Positions 33,506-44,239 are shown, counted from the stretch's first letter. The stretch: 64,000 nt of DNA from Rhizobium sp. 2MFCol3.1 (GCF_000377565.1 NZ_KB898365.1:104388-168387), one strand, 5' to 3'. Translations and numbers: made by a program. The notes: generated from the sequence alone by a model not told the origin.

Positions 33506-36500
33506 ATGAGATACTTAGATGGCAACCTACTCTTTTCGGCATCGGACCTAATGCGTTTCATGGGCTGCGCTCACTCGACGACGCTCGATCTTATGCATCT
33601 TCGCGGGGAGGGGCCGGATCCGCGTCAAGATACTGAGGACGCTGCCCTGTTGCAGAAGCAGGGAGATATGCACGAAGCCGCACATCTCGCCCGGCTTGGA
33701 TCGGCAGGCCGCGAAATCGTCGAGATCAAGCGGGGTGACTTAGCTGCAAATGTTAAGGCAACCAGGGAAGCTCTGACATCCGGAGCGGAGGTGATCTTCC
33801 AGGGGCCGCTTCTCTCGGGAAACTGGGGTGGCTGGTCGGATTTCCTTGAAAAAGTAGGTCGTCCGTCGAAGCTGGGAAACTTCAGCTACGAGGTTGCCGA
33901 CACCAAGCTCAAACGCCGCCCGCATCCCAAGCATGTGCTTCAACTGGTTTTGTACTCCGACCTTCTGATGGAGGTACAGGGAGTAGCCCCTGATTTCGCT
34001 CACATTGAACTGGGTGATGGAACACGCGCTTCGCTTCGCCTTGGTGACTACTCGGCCTACGCCCGGATGGCGCGATCCCGTCTCGAGAACTTCGTGGCTG
34101 ATCCAACCCCCACAAAGCCGGCGCCGTCTTCCGAATGTGGACTTTGTCGTTGGGCCGATCATTGTGGGTCTGTCTGGCTTGCAGAGGACAGCTTGTTCAA
34201 CGTTGCGAACATCACACGGGGGCAAGTGAAAAAGCTCGAGGCGGCAGGCGTCGTAACGATGGCACAGCTTGCCGCATTTGACAGGCCGATCCGCGGAATG
34301 GCGTCGGCCACCTTTGAGAAATTAAAGGGACAGGCCCGTCTCCAACACGCTAGAAAGACCGGCGAGCCAACTTATGAATTGCGTCCGAAAGTTCCGGGCA
34401 AAGGGTTTGACCTCCTACCGGAGCCGCAACAGGGCGACCTGTTTTACGACATTGAAGGCGACCCCTATTATGAAGGCGGCCTGGAGTACCTCCATGGCGT
34501 ATGGTTTGATGGTAGCTTTCGCTCATTCTGGGCGCATGACCATGATGCCGAAGCTGCGGCCCTCAGCGAGCTATTCGAGTTTTTCCGCGCTCGGCTCAAC
34601 GCGTATCCAAACGCTCGGATCTATCACTACGCCCCCTACGAAATTACGGCCCTCCGCCGTCTGACCGCCAAGTACGGAATTGGAGAGGCATTCCTTGATC
34701 GACTGCTCAGAGAGCGACGCTTCGTTGATCTCTACGCCGTTGTCCGTAGCGGGCTATTGGCTTCCGAATCCAACTATTCGATCAAGTCTCTCGAGGCGTT
34801 TTACGGACTCAAGCGGGAAGGGGAGGTTAAAACAGCCGGAGGCTCTGTCGTCGCCTATGAAGCTTGGAGGGAGAGCGGCGAGCAAACCATTCTCGATGAG
34901 ATCGAGGACTACAATCGGATCGACTGTCTCTCGACGGAAATGCTGCGCGATTGGCTGGTTTCTGTCCGCCCCGAAGGCGATTGGCCATTGTTCACTGTCG
35001 ATGCGACCGACAAGGAGATCGAAGAGGACGAGGAAACCGTACAGTTTCGAGCGCGGCTCTCTGCATCGCGGCTGCCGGAAACACGTCAAGAAATGCTTTT
35101 TAATCTCGGCCGCTTCCACAAACGCGAGGCGAAGCCTGCTTGGTGGGCAATTTTCGACAGTCTCAGCCAAGAAGATGACGAGCTCATCGACGATCTGGAC
35201 GCGTTGGGCGGTTTGGTTGCCAAAGGGTCGCTGGAGATGATCAACCGATCGGTGGTCAGAACATACCGTTTTCCACCCCAAGAGACAAAGTTGCGCACTG
35301 GAGGTAGGGCGACAGTGCCGACCCCGGAGGGCTTTGCCTCGGTATCGATCGAGAACCTAGATCGCGGCGACAACACCGTCACGGTGAAGGTTGGCATCAA
35401 GAAAGCCGATATCCTCGGAAAGCATCTAACTCTCCATCCGGACACCCCCCTGAACACCGGGGTTCTTGCCGCGGCTATCGCAGATGTTGTCCGTGATCAA
35501 TGTGAAACTCGCCGATATCGTGCCATTGACGATCTTCTGTCTGCAGCACCGCCCCGCTTGGCGGGGAAACCAGGAGAGATCTCAAAAGGAAGCGATTCTG
35601 TAGCCGGGACAATTGCGGCTGTGCACCGCATGGATGAAACGGTACTTCCGATTCAAGGGCCTCCCGGCACCGGGAAAACCCACGTCACTGCGAGAGCCAT
35701 TCTGTCGCTCGTAGAGGCAGGATATCGTGTTGGAGTTGCCTCCAATAGTCATGAGGCAATCAGGAACGTCTTGCTCGGGTGCCTCAAGGCGCGTGAGGAA
35801 AGCGGTAGCGCATTGCCGCTGGACATAGTGCACAAACTATCAGGCGACGACGACGGATATCCTGATTTCGCTAGGGTCCGGCGAACGACCGACAACAGTG
35901 TTGCCGAGGAAAGCGGCCAGATCGTCGGCGGGACAGCATTCTTCTTCTCCCGCGACCCGAACATCCAGGCGTTTGATTGGCTCTTCGTGGACGAGGCGGG
36001 GCAGGTCAGCCTGGCAAACATGACAGCCATGGGACGAGCCGCCAGAAACATCGTCCTCGTCGGCGATCCAAGACAATTGCCACAGGTTATCCAAGGCGCG
36101 CATCCGGAACCCGCGAACCTGTCGTGCTTAGAATGGATGCTCGCTGGACACGCGACGGTGCCGCCAGATCGCGGTATATTTTTGGCGACGACCCGGCGGA
36201 TGCACCCAGACGTGTGCAGCTTCATTTCGGAGCAGGTCTACGAAGGACGCCTGAAAAGTCACTCCGACACAAAGCAACAGCGCGTATTCGAAACAGATTT
36301 CCCGGAAGCGGGTGCTTTCTGGCTGCCAGTGTCACATGACGGAAACACGCAAGTCTCTGTTGAAGAGGTCGCAGCAATCTCAAAGGCTGCGAAGACACTT
36401 GTCGGAGGCAAGCTGACAGATAAGAACGGTGTGACGAGGAATATCGATTACACCGATATCATCGTCGTCGCCCCTTACAACGCCCAAGTCAACGCTCTCC

Positions 36501-36781
36501 GCGACGCGCTGCCAGCCGGCATCCGTGTCGGTACGGTCGATAAGTTTCAAGGCCAGGAGGCGACTATCTGCATTGTTTCGATGACGGCGTCGTCAATCGA
36601 AGACTCCGCACGCGGAATGGAGTTCCTGTTCTCGCTCAACCGCATAAACGTTGCCATTTCGAGGGCCAAAGCGCTGGCCTTGGTCTTTGCTGAGCCGCGC
36701 TTGCGGGAGACCAAGTGCAAGACCGTTGACCAGATGCGGTTGGCAAACACGTTGTGCGCGCTCAAGGAGATCGAAGCATGA
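33506..36781 (+). CDS. TM0106-type RecB-like nuclease fused to SF1 (Upf1/Dna2-like) helicase
   Basis: This 1,091-residue protein joins three parts. Residues 1-230 are a RecB/Cas4-like nuclease: Cys21 plus CGLCRWADHC near 211-220 can form an iron-sulphur cluster, and VADTKLKRRPHPKHVLQLVLY is the active-site block. Residues about 300-500 form a DEDD-exonuclease-like domain (LFYDIEGDPYY, IYHYAPYE, YNRIDCLSTEML). The rest is an SF1 helicase: Walker A QGPPGTGKTH near 717, FVDEAGQVS near 827, GDPRQLPQ, VDKFQGQEA and NVAISRAK. AAGGGG precedes ATG 33506. It should process DNA ends or foreign DNA. It precedes the HSP90-type ATPase by 127 bases. Confidence 0.88.
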   Translation: MRYLDGNLLFSASDLMRFMGCAHSTTLDLMHLRGEGPDPRQDTEDAALLQKQGDMHEAAHLARLGSAGREIVEIKRGDLAANVKATREALTSGAEVIFQGPLLSGNWGGWSDFLEKVGRPSKLGNFSYEVADTKLKRRPHPKHVLQLVLYSDLLMEVQGVAPDFAHIELGDGTRASLRLGDYSAYARMARSRLENFVADPTPTKPAPSSECGLCRWADHCGSVWLAEDSLFNVANITRGQVKKLEAAGVVTMAQLAAFDRPIRGMASATFEKLKGQARLQHARKTGEPTYELRPKVPGKGFDLLPEPQQGDLFYDIEGDPYYEGGLEYLHGVWFDGSFRSFWAHDHDAEAAALSELFEFFRARLNAYPNARIYHYAPYEITALRRLTAKYGIGEAFLDRLLRERRFVDLYAVVRSGLLASESNYSIKSLEAFYGLKREGEVKTAGGSVVAYEAWRESGEQTILDEIEDYNRIDCLSTEMLRDWLVSVRPEGDWPLFTVDATDKEIEEDEETVQFRARLSASRLPETRQEMLFNLGRFHKREAKPAWWAIFDSLSQEDDELIDDLDALGGLVAKGSLEMINRSVVRTYRFPPQETKLRTGGRATVPTPEGFASVSIENLDRGDNTVTVKVGIKKADILGKHLTLHPDTPLNTGVLAAAIADVVRDQCETRRYRAIDDLLSAAPPRLAGKPGEISKGSDSVAGTIAAVHRMDETVLPIQGPPGTGKTHVTARAILSLVEAGYRVGVASNSHEAIRNVLLGCLKAREESGSALPLDIVHKLSGDDDGYPDFARVRRTTDNSVAEESGQIVGGTAFFFSRDPNIQAFDWLFVDEAGQVSLANMTAMGRAARNIVLVGDPRQLPQVIQGAHPEPANLSCLEWMLAGHATVPPDRGIFLATTRRMHPDVCSFISEQVYEGRLKSHSDTKQQRVFETDFPEAGAFWLPVSHDGNTQVSVEEVAAISKAAKTLVGGKLTDKNGVTRNIDYTDIIVVAPYNAQVNALRDALPAGIRVGTVDKFQGQEATICIVSMTASSIEDSARGMEFLFSLNRINVAISRAKALALVFAEPRLRETKCKTVDQMRLANTLCALKEIEA

Positions 36782-36908
36782 AGGCAAAGTTAGGGCTTTG
36801 CCTGCACGTTGCACTTTGCGGCGGGCTTAGGGAGTTCGCCATTCGAAAGTCGGCCGGGCCGACAAAGCTTAAATCCGTGCAGAAGGCACGCTTCGTCGGA
36901 GATCGGTA

Positions 36909-39900
36909 ATGCTCAATATAGTATCGGAGACGGCCGATCACGGTGCCGCCAATGGCACAAGCGCGTCCCAACTACGCGAAAAGCTCGACAAGCAGATACG
37001 AAACGCTGTGGACATAACACGCGACGAACTCGGCAATTACAAGAGTCTGCGCAACCTCAGCGAGGTGATCGGCGGTGAGTATGGTGACCGGGTTATCTTC
37101 GAGCTTTTTCAGAACGCTCATGATGCTCATCGTCAGGGAAATAATGGCGAGATATATCTCAAGCTGGTCATACGAGGAGATGACGACGCCGATCTTTACG
37201 TTGCCAACAAGGGGCAGGGCTTCGACTGGGAGAACGTCGAGGCAATCCGCAACATAGCGGTTTCCAGCAAATCTGTGGGCGAGGGAATCGGGAACAAAGG
37301 TCTCGGCTTTCGTAGTATCGAGATACTGACCGATGACGTGCGGATATACAGCCAAGAACTCGCCCGCCCAGCGGAAACGTTCGATGGTTTCTGTTTTCGT
37401 TTTGCAGGAGCCGATGAAGTTCGGCAGCTTGCGCTTGCGGTTTCAAACGATGAATCGATCGCCTCCGACGTCGCTGCCACGTTGCCTCGTTATCTCGCGT
37501 CTGTGCCGATAGCCGGCCAGTCGGCAGATATCTGCTACTTTGCTCAACGGGGTTTTGCCACCGTAGTACATGCGCCCCTCAAAACAGCGGCAGCCGTCAA
37601 GGTCGCTCGTGAACAATTGGCGAAGCTTCAGACCGCGGACGCACCTCTTTTGCTGTTTCTTGAGCGACTTGAACGCGTTGTAATCGAGATCGAAGTCGGC
37701 GAAGACATCAGACGCATGGAAATGTCTCGCTCAGTTGAGCAACGTCAGATCCAGTCAGAATCGCCGAACAGCTATGCAGTCATTTCGATAGAGCCCAGCG
37801 GCCGCAGATATGTGATCGCGACCCGTTTGGTTGATCACGACGATCTGCGAGACGCGGTCAGTAGAAGTGTTCCAGCCGAGCCGCAGCTTAGAAGGTGGCT
37901 GAACTGGAGAGGAGATGCCAAGGTATCGGTGGCTGTCGGTCTTGGAGAAGGGGTCGAGGTTGGCAGAACCTACAATTTTCTACCGATGTCGGAGGATGTT
38001 GCATCACCGATCCGCGGGCATATCGATGCCCCCTTTTATGCCACCATTGACCGGCGGCGGGTAAATTTGGCTCTTCCATTGAATGCATTCCTGATGGACG
38101 TGCTTGCTCGTACGGCCGCACAGGCGGCGCTGGACGTCAAGCAGTGCGCTGAGGAGCTTGGTCGAGCGACGGTGTTCGACTTCGCAGCCTGGGATCCAAG
38201 AGACAAGGATAGACTGAGTGGCGCTTGGAAGACGATGGCTTTGGATTGGTCGGACGTCGAGGTCGTGCCGTCCGCGAACAAGGTTTCGTGGTCATCGATC
38301 AAATCAGCGTGGATATGGAGGGATACGGATTACCGCCAGTTCCGCGTGTCGAAGCTTGTTAAGGCCGGCGTAGCAAACATAGCGGACCCCAATCTCGGAA
38401 CGGGACGGCTTGGTCGTTTAGAGCATCTGATCGCGTCAACGAATGTTCCCGCGGTCCCCGCCGGGCAGCATTTGGCAGGTTGGACCGAATTGCTGGCAAA
38501 GAAGTTGTTACAGGATAACGTGGCCCCGAAGACCTGGTCGTCGTTCTACAGTGACGTCTCGAAGGCGTTCGGCACCATTGACGGTCTCTCGTCACTCAAG
38601 GCACGGCATTTTCTCAAAGGACGAACAGGCGAACTACATAAGCCTGCCGCTGAAAGCCATGAAGATCCCGTCTTCGTTCGGACCGAAGGTCCTTCGAAAA
38701 GGGAGAAGAACCGGGCACCGCTTCCTCCCGCGCATTTGGCGAAGCAGTTTGCTATTTTGCAGGAAGATGTCGGTTTGAAGCCCGACGTGCTGGACCGCTT
38801 CACAAAAGCTGGCATTGTCCGGCGTTACGATGCGGTTGAGATATTGAAGGGCGTTGGTGTCCTCCTTACGAAAAACCCCACCCAAGCCCGGTTGAGTGCA
38901 GCGATAAGGTGGGCATTCGAAGTTTGGAAGGCCGAACCCACGCGGGTCCATAAGGTCCTCCCGACAGTCGGACTTCTGGTCGAAGCACGCAGCGGATGGA
39001 AAGCGCCGTCCGAGGTCTACTTCTCCGAGGAATGGACGCAACTCGGCAAGAAAACCGAGAGATACCTCGCTGAAGCAATGGCTTTTTCCAATGACTGCAA
39101 AGTGGCGGCAGGACAGCTTCTGGTGAAAGATCCGTCATGGGTGCTGAACCTAAGCAAGGCCCGATTGGAATGGACCACGTTTCTGCGGGCGCTTGGTGTC
39201 CGGGATGGGCTTCCGTTGGTCGGCGATGCCCTTCCGTCACGGCGCACAGGTTGGATGTGGAGAGATTTTCTTCGCGAGAAAAATGCGAAGCTCGGCCGAG
39301 GTGACGTATGGATCGCGGCTAACGACCATATCCAAATCTCGAACCACAACACGGATTACTCTTCTAAGGGAATGTTGTGGAGGATACCCGGGCAAATCGA
39401 ACACCAAAGCTTACCCTCCGAGCTTCGCGAGCGCCTTGCCGAGCTCCTTCTGTGGAAACTTCGAGACAGCGAAGCCAGTTGGCAATTTTTTAAAATCGGT
39501 CGATACGAGCGGGATAGTGTCAATCAGAACGAAAGGTCTTGTGTTTCCCCCGCCGGCGCCTTCATTCGGGGGGCTGAGTGGATGCCTGCCGAGGGCGAGG
39601 ACGAAATGTACGCGGCTCTCAGCAAGCTATGGTACACGAGCGACCGGCGGCAGCGCGTCCCACGTTTCATGCCCCGACCAATCGAGCGCTTTGCTGCTGT
39701 CCTCGACGAGAACGATGCCCTCGCTAAGCGCCTTCTTGCTCCGGAATTCGGACTCCTCGACTGGGCGGCTCCCAGTCTCGCCCCTAGAAAGTTGATTGGT
39801 CTCGCCGCCGAACTGCCAGGACTTGAACCGCGTGAACGCGTCAACTTCAGAAAAGCCAATCAGCGCGCACTCGCGCAAATGATCGAGGAGCGCATATCCT

Positions 39901-42188
39901 TCGACAGAGAGACTCCAACGATCGCGTCGCAGGACAGTATGTTCGCCGTCGTATTGGGTGATCGAGCTAACCCTCCGCCACTGTACATCGCATCAGACAC
40001 CCAGACTCCCGAGGCTCGTGCCTTGACCGCAGCCGGTTTGCCGATTCTCGATGTCGGGGATGAGCAACTCATCGATGCGGTTGTTGAAGCCCTGTCGGCC
40101 ACCGGTCTCTTCAATGTTCAACGCGCAGATGGCGGACAGGTCCTCGTTCTTGTAGATGGACAACCCTTTTCCCCAACACTCGACGACCCTCTACTCTTGA
40201 GCGATGGGCTCGAGTGGCTATCTGAAGCGGTTGCTTTCGCCAATGAACTGTTGGGCAAAGAGTTGGAACGCCAGATCTCGAGCGCGGCCGTCGAAAGGCG
40301 CCTTCGCCGCGTACGACTGCGTCGTTGTGGTCACATCTCCTTATCGGTCGATGGAAAGGCAGCCGATGACGCTCTGACATTCTATGCGTTCGACGATCAA
40401 GATATTCCGACGCTGGTTATCGCATCAAGCGATCCAATTGACTGGCCGATGCTGGGTGATGCCGCTCCTTATCTTTCCACTCTCCTCGATCGCCGAATGC
40501 GCTCGCTCGAGACATTGCTGCTACGCCTGGCGGCACAACGCGGAGCCACATCTGATCCTCGCCGACGACCCAGCGACGAGGCGTTGGCTAGAGCGTTGGG
40601 TTGCAAACTCGACTTCCTCCGCGAGCACACGGACGCTTTGCAAACTGATCAGCAGTTCCTTTCGGTTCGCCTTCTCCCAACTTTGACATGTTTCATCGGA
40701 ATTGACGCGGCTCGTGAATTTGGCCGGCAGATAGGCGATCGTCTAACTCGTGGTGGAGTGATCGAATCACTTGAGCTCCATGCCGAAAGCCTTCCCTCAA
40801 CGCCGACTTCGTTCTTCGACACCTTGTACAACAATGCTGATCTGATGGAGGTCCGGCGTGTACTTAATATTCCTCACGAAGCCCTCAATCGCTCTCTTAT
40901 AGAATTTGGACAGCCCATCCTATCTAACGAACCAGAACTACGCCGCCTTTTCGATCTATGGAAGGACGACGTCCGCTTCGAAGCGTTGGACAGGATAAGA
41001 CGGCATTTTCTCGGCACGTTTCGGCAAAAGAAGCCGTTGCAGGATTACGTAACACTGCGGTCTTTGGACTTCATCGAATTCGATAAGTCATGGGTCTTGG
41101 AAAGGGACGATCTCGACCGTACAACTGTTGCGACATATGTCGACCTTGCCATCGACAAACGTCTCGGCCCGGACGTCGATGTCCGAATTGGCGGATATAA
41201 GAGCATTCGCGAACATAACAGGCGTACGATGCAAGCGTTCATCGACACGGCGCTTCCCATAGCGCGTGCTTGGTGCGTAAAGCGACAGGCGTTGCCCGAT
41301 GGGTTGGCCATAGGCAGCATGGACGTACTCAAGCGGATCGATTCCAAGGGTCTACTGGACTTTGACCGGATTGCGACGGGTGGGGAGGCCGCGCTCCTAC
41401 AGCAGCTAGACATGTGGCCAGCCGAAATGCCTACAGATCTTGTATTGGCGCAGACGCAAATTTTACCGGCGGACATCGACGCATCGGCGTTGGAGCAGCA
41501 ACGTCAGCGCGAACAGTATGCGAAAGCGAAGAGGACGGTGACCATCGGTGGAACCGATTTCGACACAGCGGACGCTGACTTCGCAAGTCGCATCACGAAG
41601 CTTGCCGAGTCGATGATGGAAGATAAAGCCTGGCTCGTGCGCTCAATGCGAAAATTTAATCTCAGACAAATGCCGGCCAAGCATGGAGCAAATTCATCCA
41701 GTACGGGGAGCGCGGGTGGAGGACGAGTAGAAAGAATCTCTGACGACAAAAAGAACGCCATGGGCTTCTTGAGCGAGTTTCTCGCCAGCAGGTATCTTGC
41801 CGAGAAGCATCCCTTGCGATTTTCCGATAGCTCATGGGTTTCTCGCAATAGAGAGGCATTGTTGACAGACGGTGAAGGGAAGGACAGCTGGGGCTACGAC
41901 TTCCGGGTTCAAACGGCGGATGCCGACTGGCGCTACGAAGTGAAGTCGAGTCTAGACGACAGCTTTGAATTTGAATTTACCCAGAACGAGATGCGAGTTG
42001 CCGGAGAGTGCGCAGCCGATCGCAGTCGCAGGTACAGGATACTTTATGTACCCTTTGTCTTCGATCCAGCGAGGTGGCGGGTGATGGAGCTGCCGAACCC
42101 CTTCTCCGAAAAAGGGCGGCAACTGTTTCGACCTATAGGCAATGGGTCTACCCGAATGAAGTTTGGCATCACTAGCTCGAGCGGATAG
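36909..42188 (+). CDS. Giant HSP90-type (sacsin-like) ATPase with C-terminal DUF3883
   Basis: This 1,759-residue cytoplasmic protein opens with a GHKL ATPase fold: N-box ELFQNAHDA (65-73), VANKGQGF (98-105) and the lid GIGNKGLGFRS (126-136), closest to sacsin-type HSP90-like ATPases. About 1,400 unrecognised residues follow. The last 145 residues resemble DUF3883, with MGFLSEFLASRYL and the nuclease-like WGYDFRV...WRYEVKSS near 1676, a D...ExK arrangement as in restriction-type folds. GGAG lies before ATG 36909. With the RecB-helicase protein it forms a probable defence pair controlled by the divergent WYL protein. The combination of helicase and HSP90-like ATPase is a known theme in defence islands; this exact architecture was not matched to a named system. 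Confidence 0.8.
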   Translation: MLNIVSETADHGAANGTSASQLREKLDKQIRNAVDITRDELGNYKSLRNLSEVIGGEYGDRVIFELFQNAHDAHRQGNNGEIYLKLVIRGDDDADLYVANKGQGFDWENVEAIRNIAVSSKSVGEGIGNKGLGFRSIEILTDDVRIYSQELARPAETFDGFCFRFAGADEVRQLALAVSNDESIASDVAATLPRYLASVPIAGQSADICYFAQRGFATVVHAPLKTAAAVKVAREQLAKLQTADAPLLLFLERLERVVIEIEVGEDIRRMEMSRSVEQRQIQSESPNSYAVISIEPSGRRYVIATRLVDHDDLRDAVSRSVPAEPQLRRWLNWRGDAKVSVAVGLGEGVEVGRTYNFLPMSEDVASPIRGHIDAPFYATIDRRRVNLALPLNAFLMDVLARTAAQAALDVKQCAEELGRATVFDFAAWDPRDKDRLSGAWKTMALDWSDVEVVPSANKVSWSSIKSAWIWRDTDYRQFRVSKLVKAGVANIADPNLGTGRLGRLEHLIASTNVPAVPAGQHLAGWTELLAKKLLQDNVAPKTWSSFYSDVSKAFGTIDGLSSLKARHFLKGRTGELHKPAAESHEDPVFVRTEGPSKREKNRAPLPPAHLAKQFAILQEDVGLKPDVLDRFTKAGIVRRYDAVEILKGVGVLLTKNPTQARLSAAIRWAFEVWKAEPTRVHKVLPTVGLLVEARSGWKAPSEVYFSEEWTQLGKKTERYLAEAMAFSNDCKVAAGQLLVKDPSWVLNLSKARLEWTTFLRALGVRDGLPLVGDALPSRRTGWMWRDFLREKNAKLGRGDVWIAANDHIQISNHNTDYSSKGMLWRIPGQIEHQSLPSELRERLAELLLWKLRDSEASWQFFKIGRYERDSVNQNERSCVSPAGAFIRGAEWMPAEGEDEMYAALSKLWYTSDRRQRVPRFMPRPIERFAAVLDENDALAKRLLAPEFGLLDWAAPSLAPRKLIGLAAELPGLEPRERVNFRKANQRALAQMIEERISFDRETPTIASQDSMFAVVLGDRANPPPLYIASDTQTPEARALTAAGLPILDVGDEQLIDAVVEALSATGLFNVQRADGGQVLVLVDGQPFSPTLDDPLLLSDGLEWLSEAVAFANELLGKELERQISSAAVERRLRRVRLRRCGHISLSVDGKAADDALTFYAFDDQDIPTLVIASSDPIDWPMLGDAAPYLSTLLDRRMRSLETLLLRLAAQRGATSDPRRRPSDEALARALGCKLDFLREHTDALQTDQQFLSVRLLPTLTCFIGIDAAREFGRQIGDRLTRGGVIESLELHAESLPSTPTSFFDTLYNNADLMEVRRVLNIPHEALNRSLIEFGQPILSNEPELRRLFDLWKDDVRFEALDRIRRHFLGTFRQKKPLQDYVTLRSLDFIEFDKSWVLERDDLDRTTVATYVDLAIDKRLGPDVDVRIGGYKSIREHNRRTMQAFIDTALPIARAWCVKRQALPDGLAIGSMDVLKRIDSKGLLDFDRIATGGEAALLQQLDMWPAEMPTDLVLAQTQILPADIDASALEQQRQREQYAKAKRTVTIGGTDFDTADADFASRITKLAESMMEDKAWLVRSMRKFNLRQMPAKHGANSSSTGSAGGGRVERISDDKKNAMGFLSEFLASRYLAEKHPLRFSDSSWVSRNREALLTDGEGKDSWGYDFRVQTADADWRYEVKSSLDDSFEFEFTQNEMRVAGECAADRSRRYRILYVPFVFDPARWRVMELPNPFSEKGRQLFRPIGNGSTRMKFGITSSSG

Positions 42189-42870
42189 GCGCGTCTCCCC
42201 GACTTTCCGCGGGTGCAGATTCTCGAGACTGTTTGTAATGCCGGAAGCAGAACCACTGGAAGAGACCGCAGCCTAAGTGTTTATCTCCATTGCTTCCGGC
42301 TGCGGAGACAAAGACGACCGGAAACATCTCACCAGCAGGGGCACGGCAGCCGGTCAGTGGCAACTATGAGGATAACGCGCTAACCAATGGCGAGCCCGGA
42401 CGGAGGCTCTGCGGCCCATATGTGCGCCAGAAGCCGAATGCGTCGGAGGACAAGATCGCGCGTAAATCGGCGGGGATGTTATTCAGTCTTGGTGTGCGGC
42501 AGCACCTGTCGAAGGATAGCCGTAGTCGGCTAACCCTTTCATTGGTCAATGCGGCATCGTAGTCCGTCGCGGATCGATACCTTCATCATGGCGAAAGCCG
42601 CGGCGGTTCGAAAATGCGATCGGCTGAAAGGGCAAGGTCACTGATGCTCCCACCTCTAGGCGGTTCTTTCGACGTGTTTCCTTTAGGCGATTTAGATGTG
42701 GTTGGCGCTTTAGACAACGAGCACGCGGAGCCAGAACGGATTGTCGCTCGCATCTCTTGTGTGCGTCGTGCCTCCGCCTTCCGGATACGGCACCCTAACG
42801 TGTAAAGCGTTCCTGTCGGCGTTGACGAAAGGGTCGCCACGCGGCGTTATAGCGAAGCGGGAGAATTTCC
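42189..42870. other. Intergenic region, no firm gene
   Basis: Overlapping short frames on both strands (for example 42290-42562 plus, 42586-42840 minus) lack ribosome sites or recognisable patterns. No repeat or terminator was found after the giant ATPase gene. Confidence 0.4.
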
Positions 42871-43053
42871 ATGATCAGTGATTTCACAGAAGAACAACAG
42901 AAAATGGTCGCTGCCGGCGATCGGTTGGACGCCGCCCTACGCTTGCACAATCTGTTACAAGAGAGAACTGGGCCGCAGAAAGGGCCCTCGATCGAAGAGT
43001 GCAAGGATATTGTTGAACTAATCATTGCGCGCGTCGAGCAAGTTGGAACTTAG
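42871..43053 (+). CDS. Small hypothetical protein
   Basis: This 60-residue acidic helical protein (MISDFTEEQQKMVAAGDRLD) has a GGGAG ribosome site before ATG 42871. Function unknown. Confidence 0.5.
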   Translation: MISDFTEEQQKMVAAGDRLDAALRLHNLLQERTGPQKGPSIEECKDIVELIIARVEQVGT

Positions 43054-43165
43054 CCGATCGCTTACTGCACGAACGTGGGAAGACGCGGCGCCGGGTTTTG
43101 CGTTGGTTGCTCGACACGAGCCGGTGGTCGCTGTAGGGTGTCAATCTCGATAGGAGATGCACTCA

Positions 43166-43339
43166 ATGGGAACGAGTGAAGTACCCGAAAACAGCGAGCC
43201 TAATGAGAAGTCCAGCTTCGGGAGTGGCCTTGGGACCGACTTCAAGCCTCTCGGTAAGCGGATCGTGGTAATGAAGGCTCAAGACGCAAAGCCGCTGAAG
43301 ATCAACCGAAAGCCGACGGACACCGCAGAGGATAATTGA
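43166..43339 (+). CDS. Small hypothetical polar protein
   Basis: ATG 43166 is chosen because AGGAG would overlap the earlier in-frame ATG at 43157. The 57-residue product is Ser/Glu/Lys-rich with a conserved-looking GTDFKPLGKRIVVMK core. No family was recognised. Confidence 0.45.
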   Translation: MGTSEVPENSEPNEKSSFGSGLGTDFKPLGKRIVVMKAQDAKPLKINRKPTDTAEDN

Positions 43340-43518
43340 CTTCGCGGCGATAGCTGGGCCGCTAAACGCACGGGCGATAGTACCGAGCGTGACATCGACC
43401 TTCCGGAGGGTTGGGAGCGCCTCCCGAGCTCTGCTGGATACGCGATCGTATCTCAGTGCTTACGCCATGGCGCATACCCTCGACTGGATCTTTCTTGTGC
43501 CAGCGTGCCCGATCTTGG

Positions 43519-44037
43519 TCACGTCGACGCGATTGCCACGTCCACACGACATTGCGAATCCAGTGGTCCAAAGGAGTCTTCCATGCCCGCCCGAATTTCC
43601 TCGCTGGAACCATAATTGCTGCGCATAACCGCTGGATGCAAAAAAGGCTCCCCGTCAGTCACGCCAGCGAATTTCACAACGAACGCGCGGTTGAAGGCAA
43701 TTCCGAAATAATCGTTTTCTCCCGGATCGTCCCACGTCGGATCGATAACGCTCCCGCGATCATTGACCAGCCATGCATGCGCCATCGGGATCCCGAGCTG
43801 CCTGTCTAACGCATAGCCCTCGACGTAATATACGTCGCTTCTATCGACCGCGTACGCTAGCGCGTTTGCGAAGCAGTTCCTCTTTGGCCCCATGACTAGC
43901 CAAGCTGGGGAAGCCTCACTTGGCTTCCAATCCCGACCGTAAGCGAGAAGAGCTTGCTCTGGGCCGTATCGACGAGGCGCGCCGGCGACGAGCTCGACGT
44001 ACTGACGAAGGCTATTGAATCTGATTGCGTCCGACAT
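43519..44037 (-). CDS. Papain-like / transglutaminase-like fold protein
   Basis: This 172-residue protein has an ordered Cys-His-Asp set: KRNCFANALAYAV (Cys near 54), IPMAHAWLVNDRG (His near 86) and VIDPTWDD (Asp near 98). This order and spacing match papain-fold hydrolases of the transglutaminase/NlpC type. It has no signal peptide, so the target should be intracellular. A GAGAG ribosome site precedes ATG 44037. It could be a deamidase, protease or enzyme domain in a conflict context; nothing nearby decides this. Confidence 0.55.
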   Translation of the reverse strand: MSDAIRFNSLRQYVELVAGAPRRYGPEQALLAYGRDWKPSEASPAWLVMGPKRNCFANALAYAVDRSDVYYVEGYALDRQLGIPMAHAWLVNDRGSVIDPTWDDPGENDYFGIAFNRAFVVKFAGVTDGEPFLHPAVMRSNYGSSEEIRAGMEDSFGPLDSQCRVDVAIAST

Positions 44038-44239
44038 GCTGCTCTCTCGCGAAAGGTTTGCTCTTCAGCCTTTTGGAAGACGCTGCCGAAACAGCGTCGC
44101 CAAATCGTTGGAGGCTATGGACGGGCAAGATGTGGAAACCAGAGCTTGCGGTTAGGAGGCTTTAAAGCGGCCGATCGCGTTCAGACCGCGTTCGCTGCTT
44201 GCGCCGGTCTTCCCACTTCGAAGTGAAATGCACCGGTCG

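Noticed and set aside
42290..42840. Short ORFs on both strands after the giant ATPase
   Set aside because: Overlapping, low-complexity, no ribosome site or recognised pattern.
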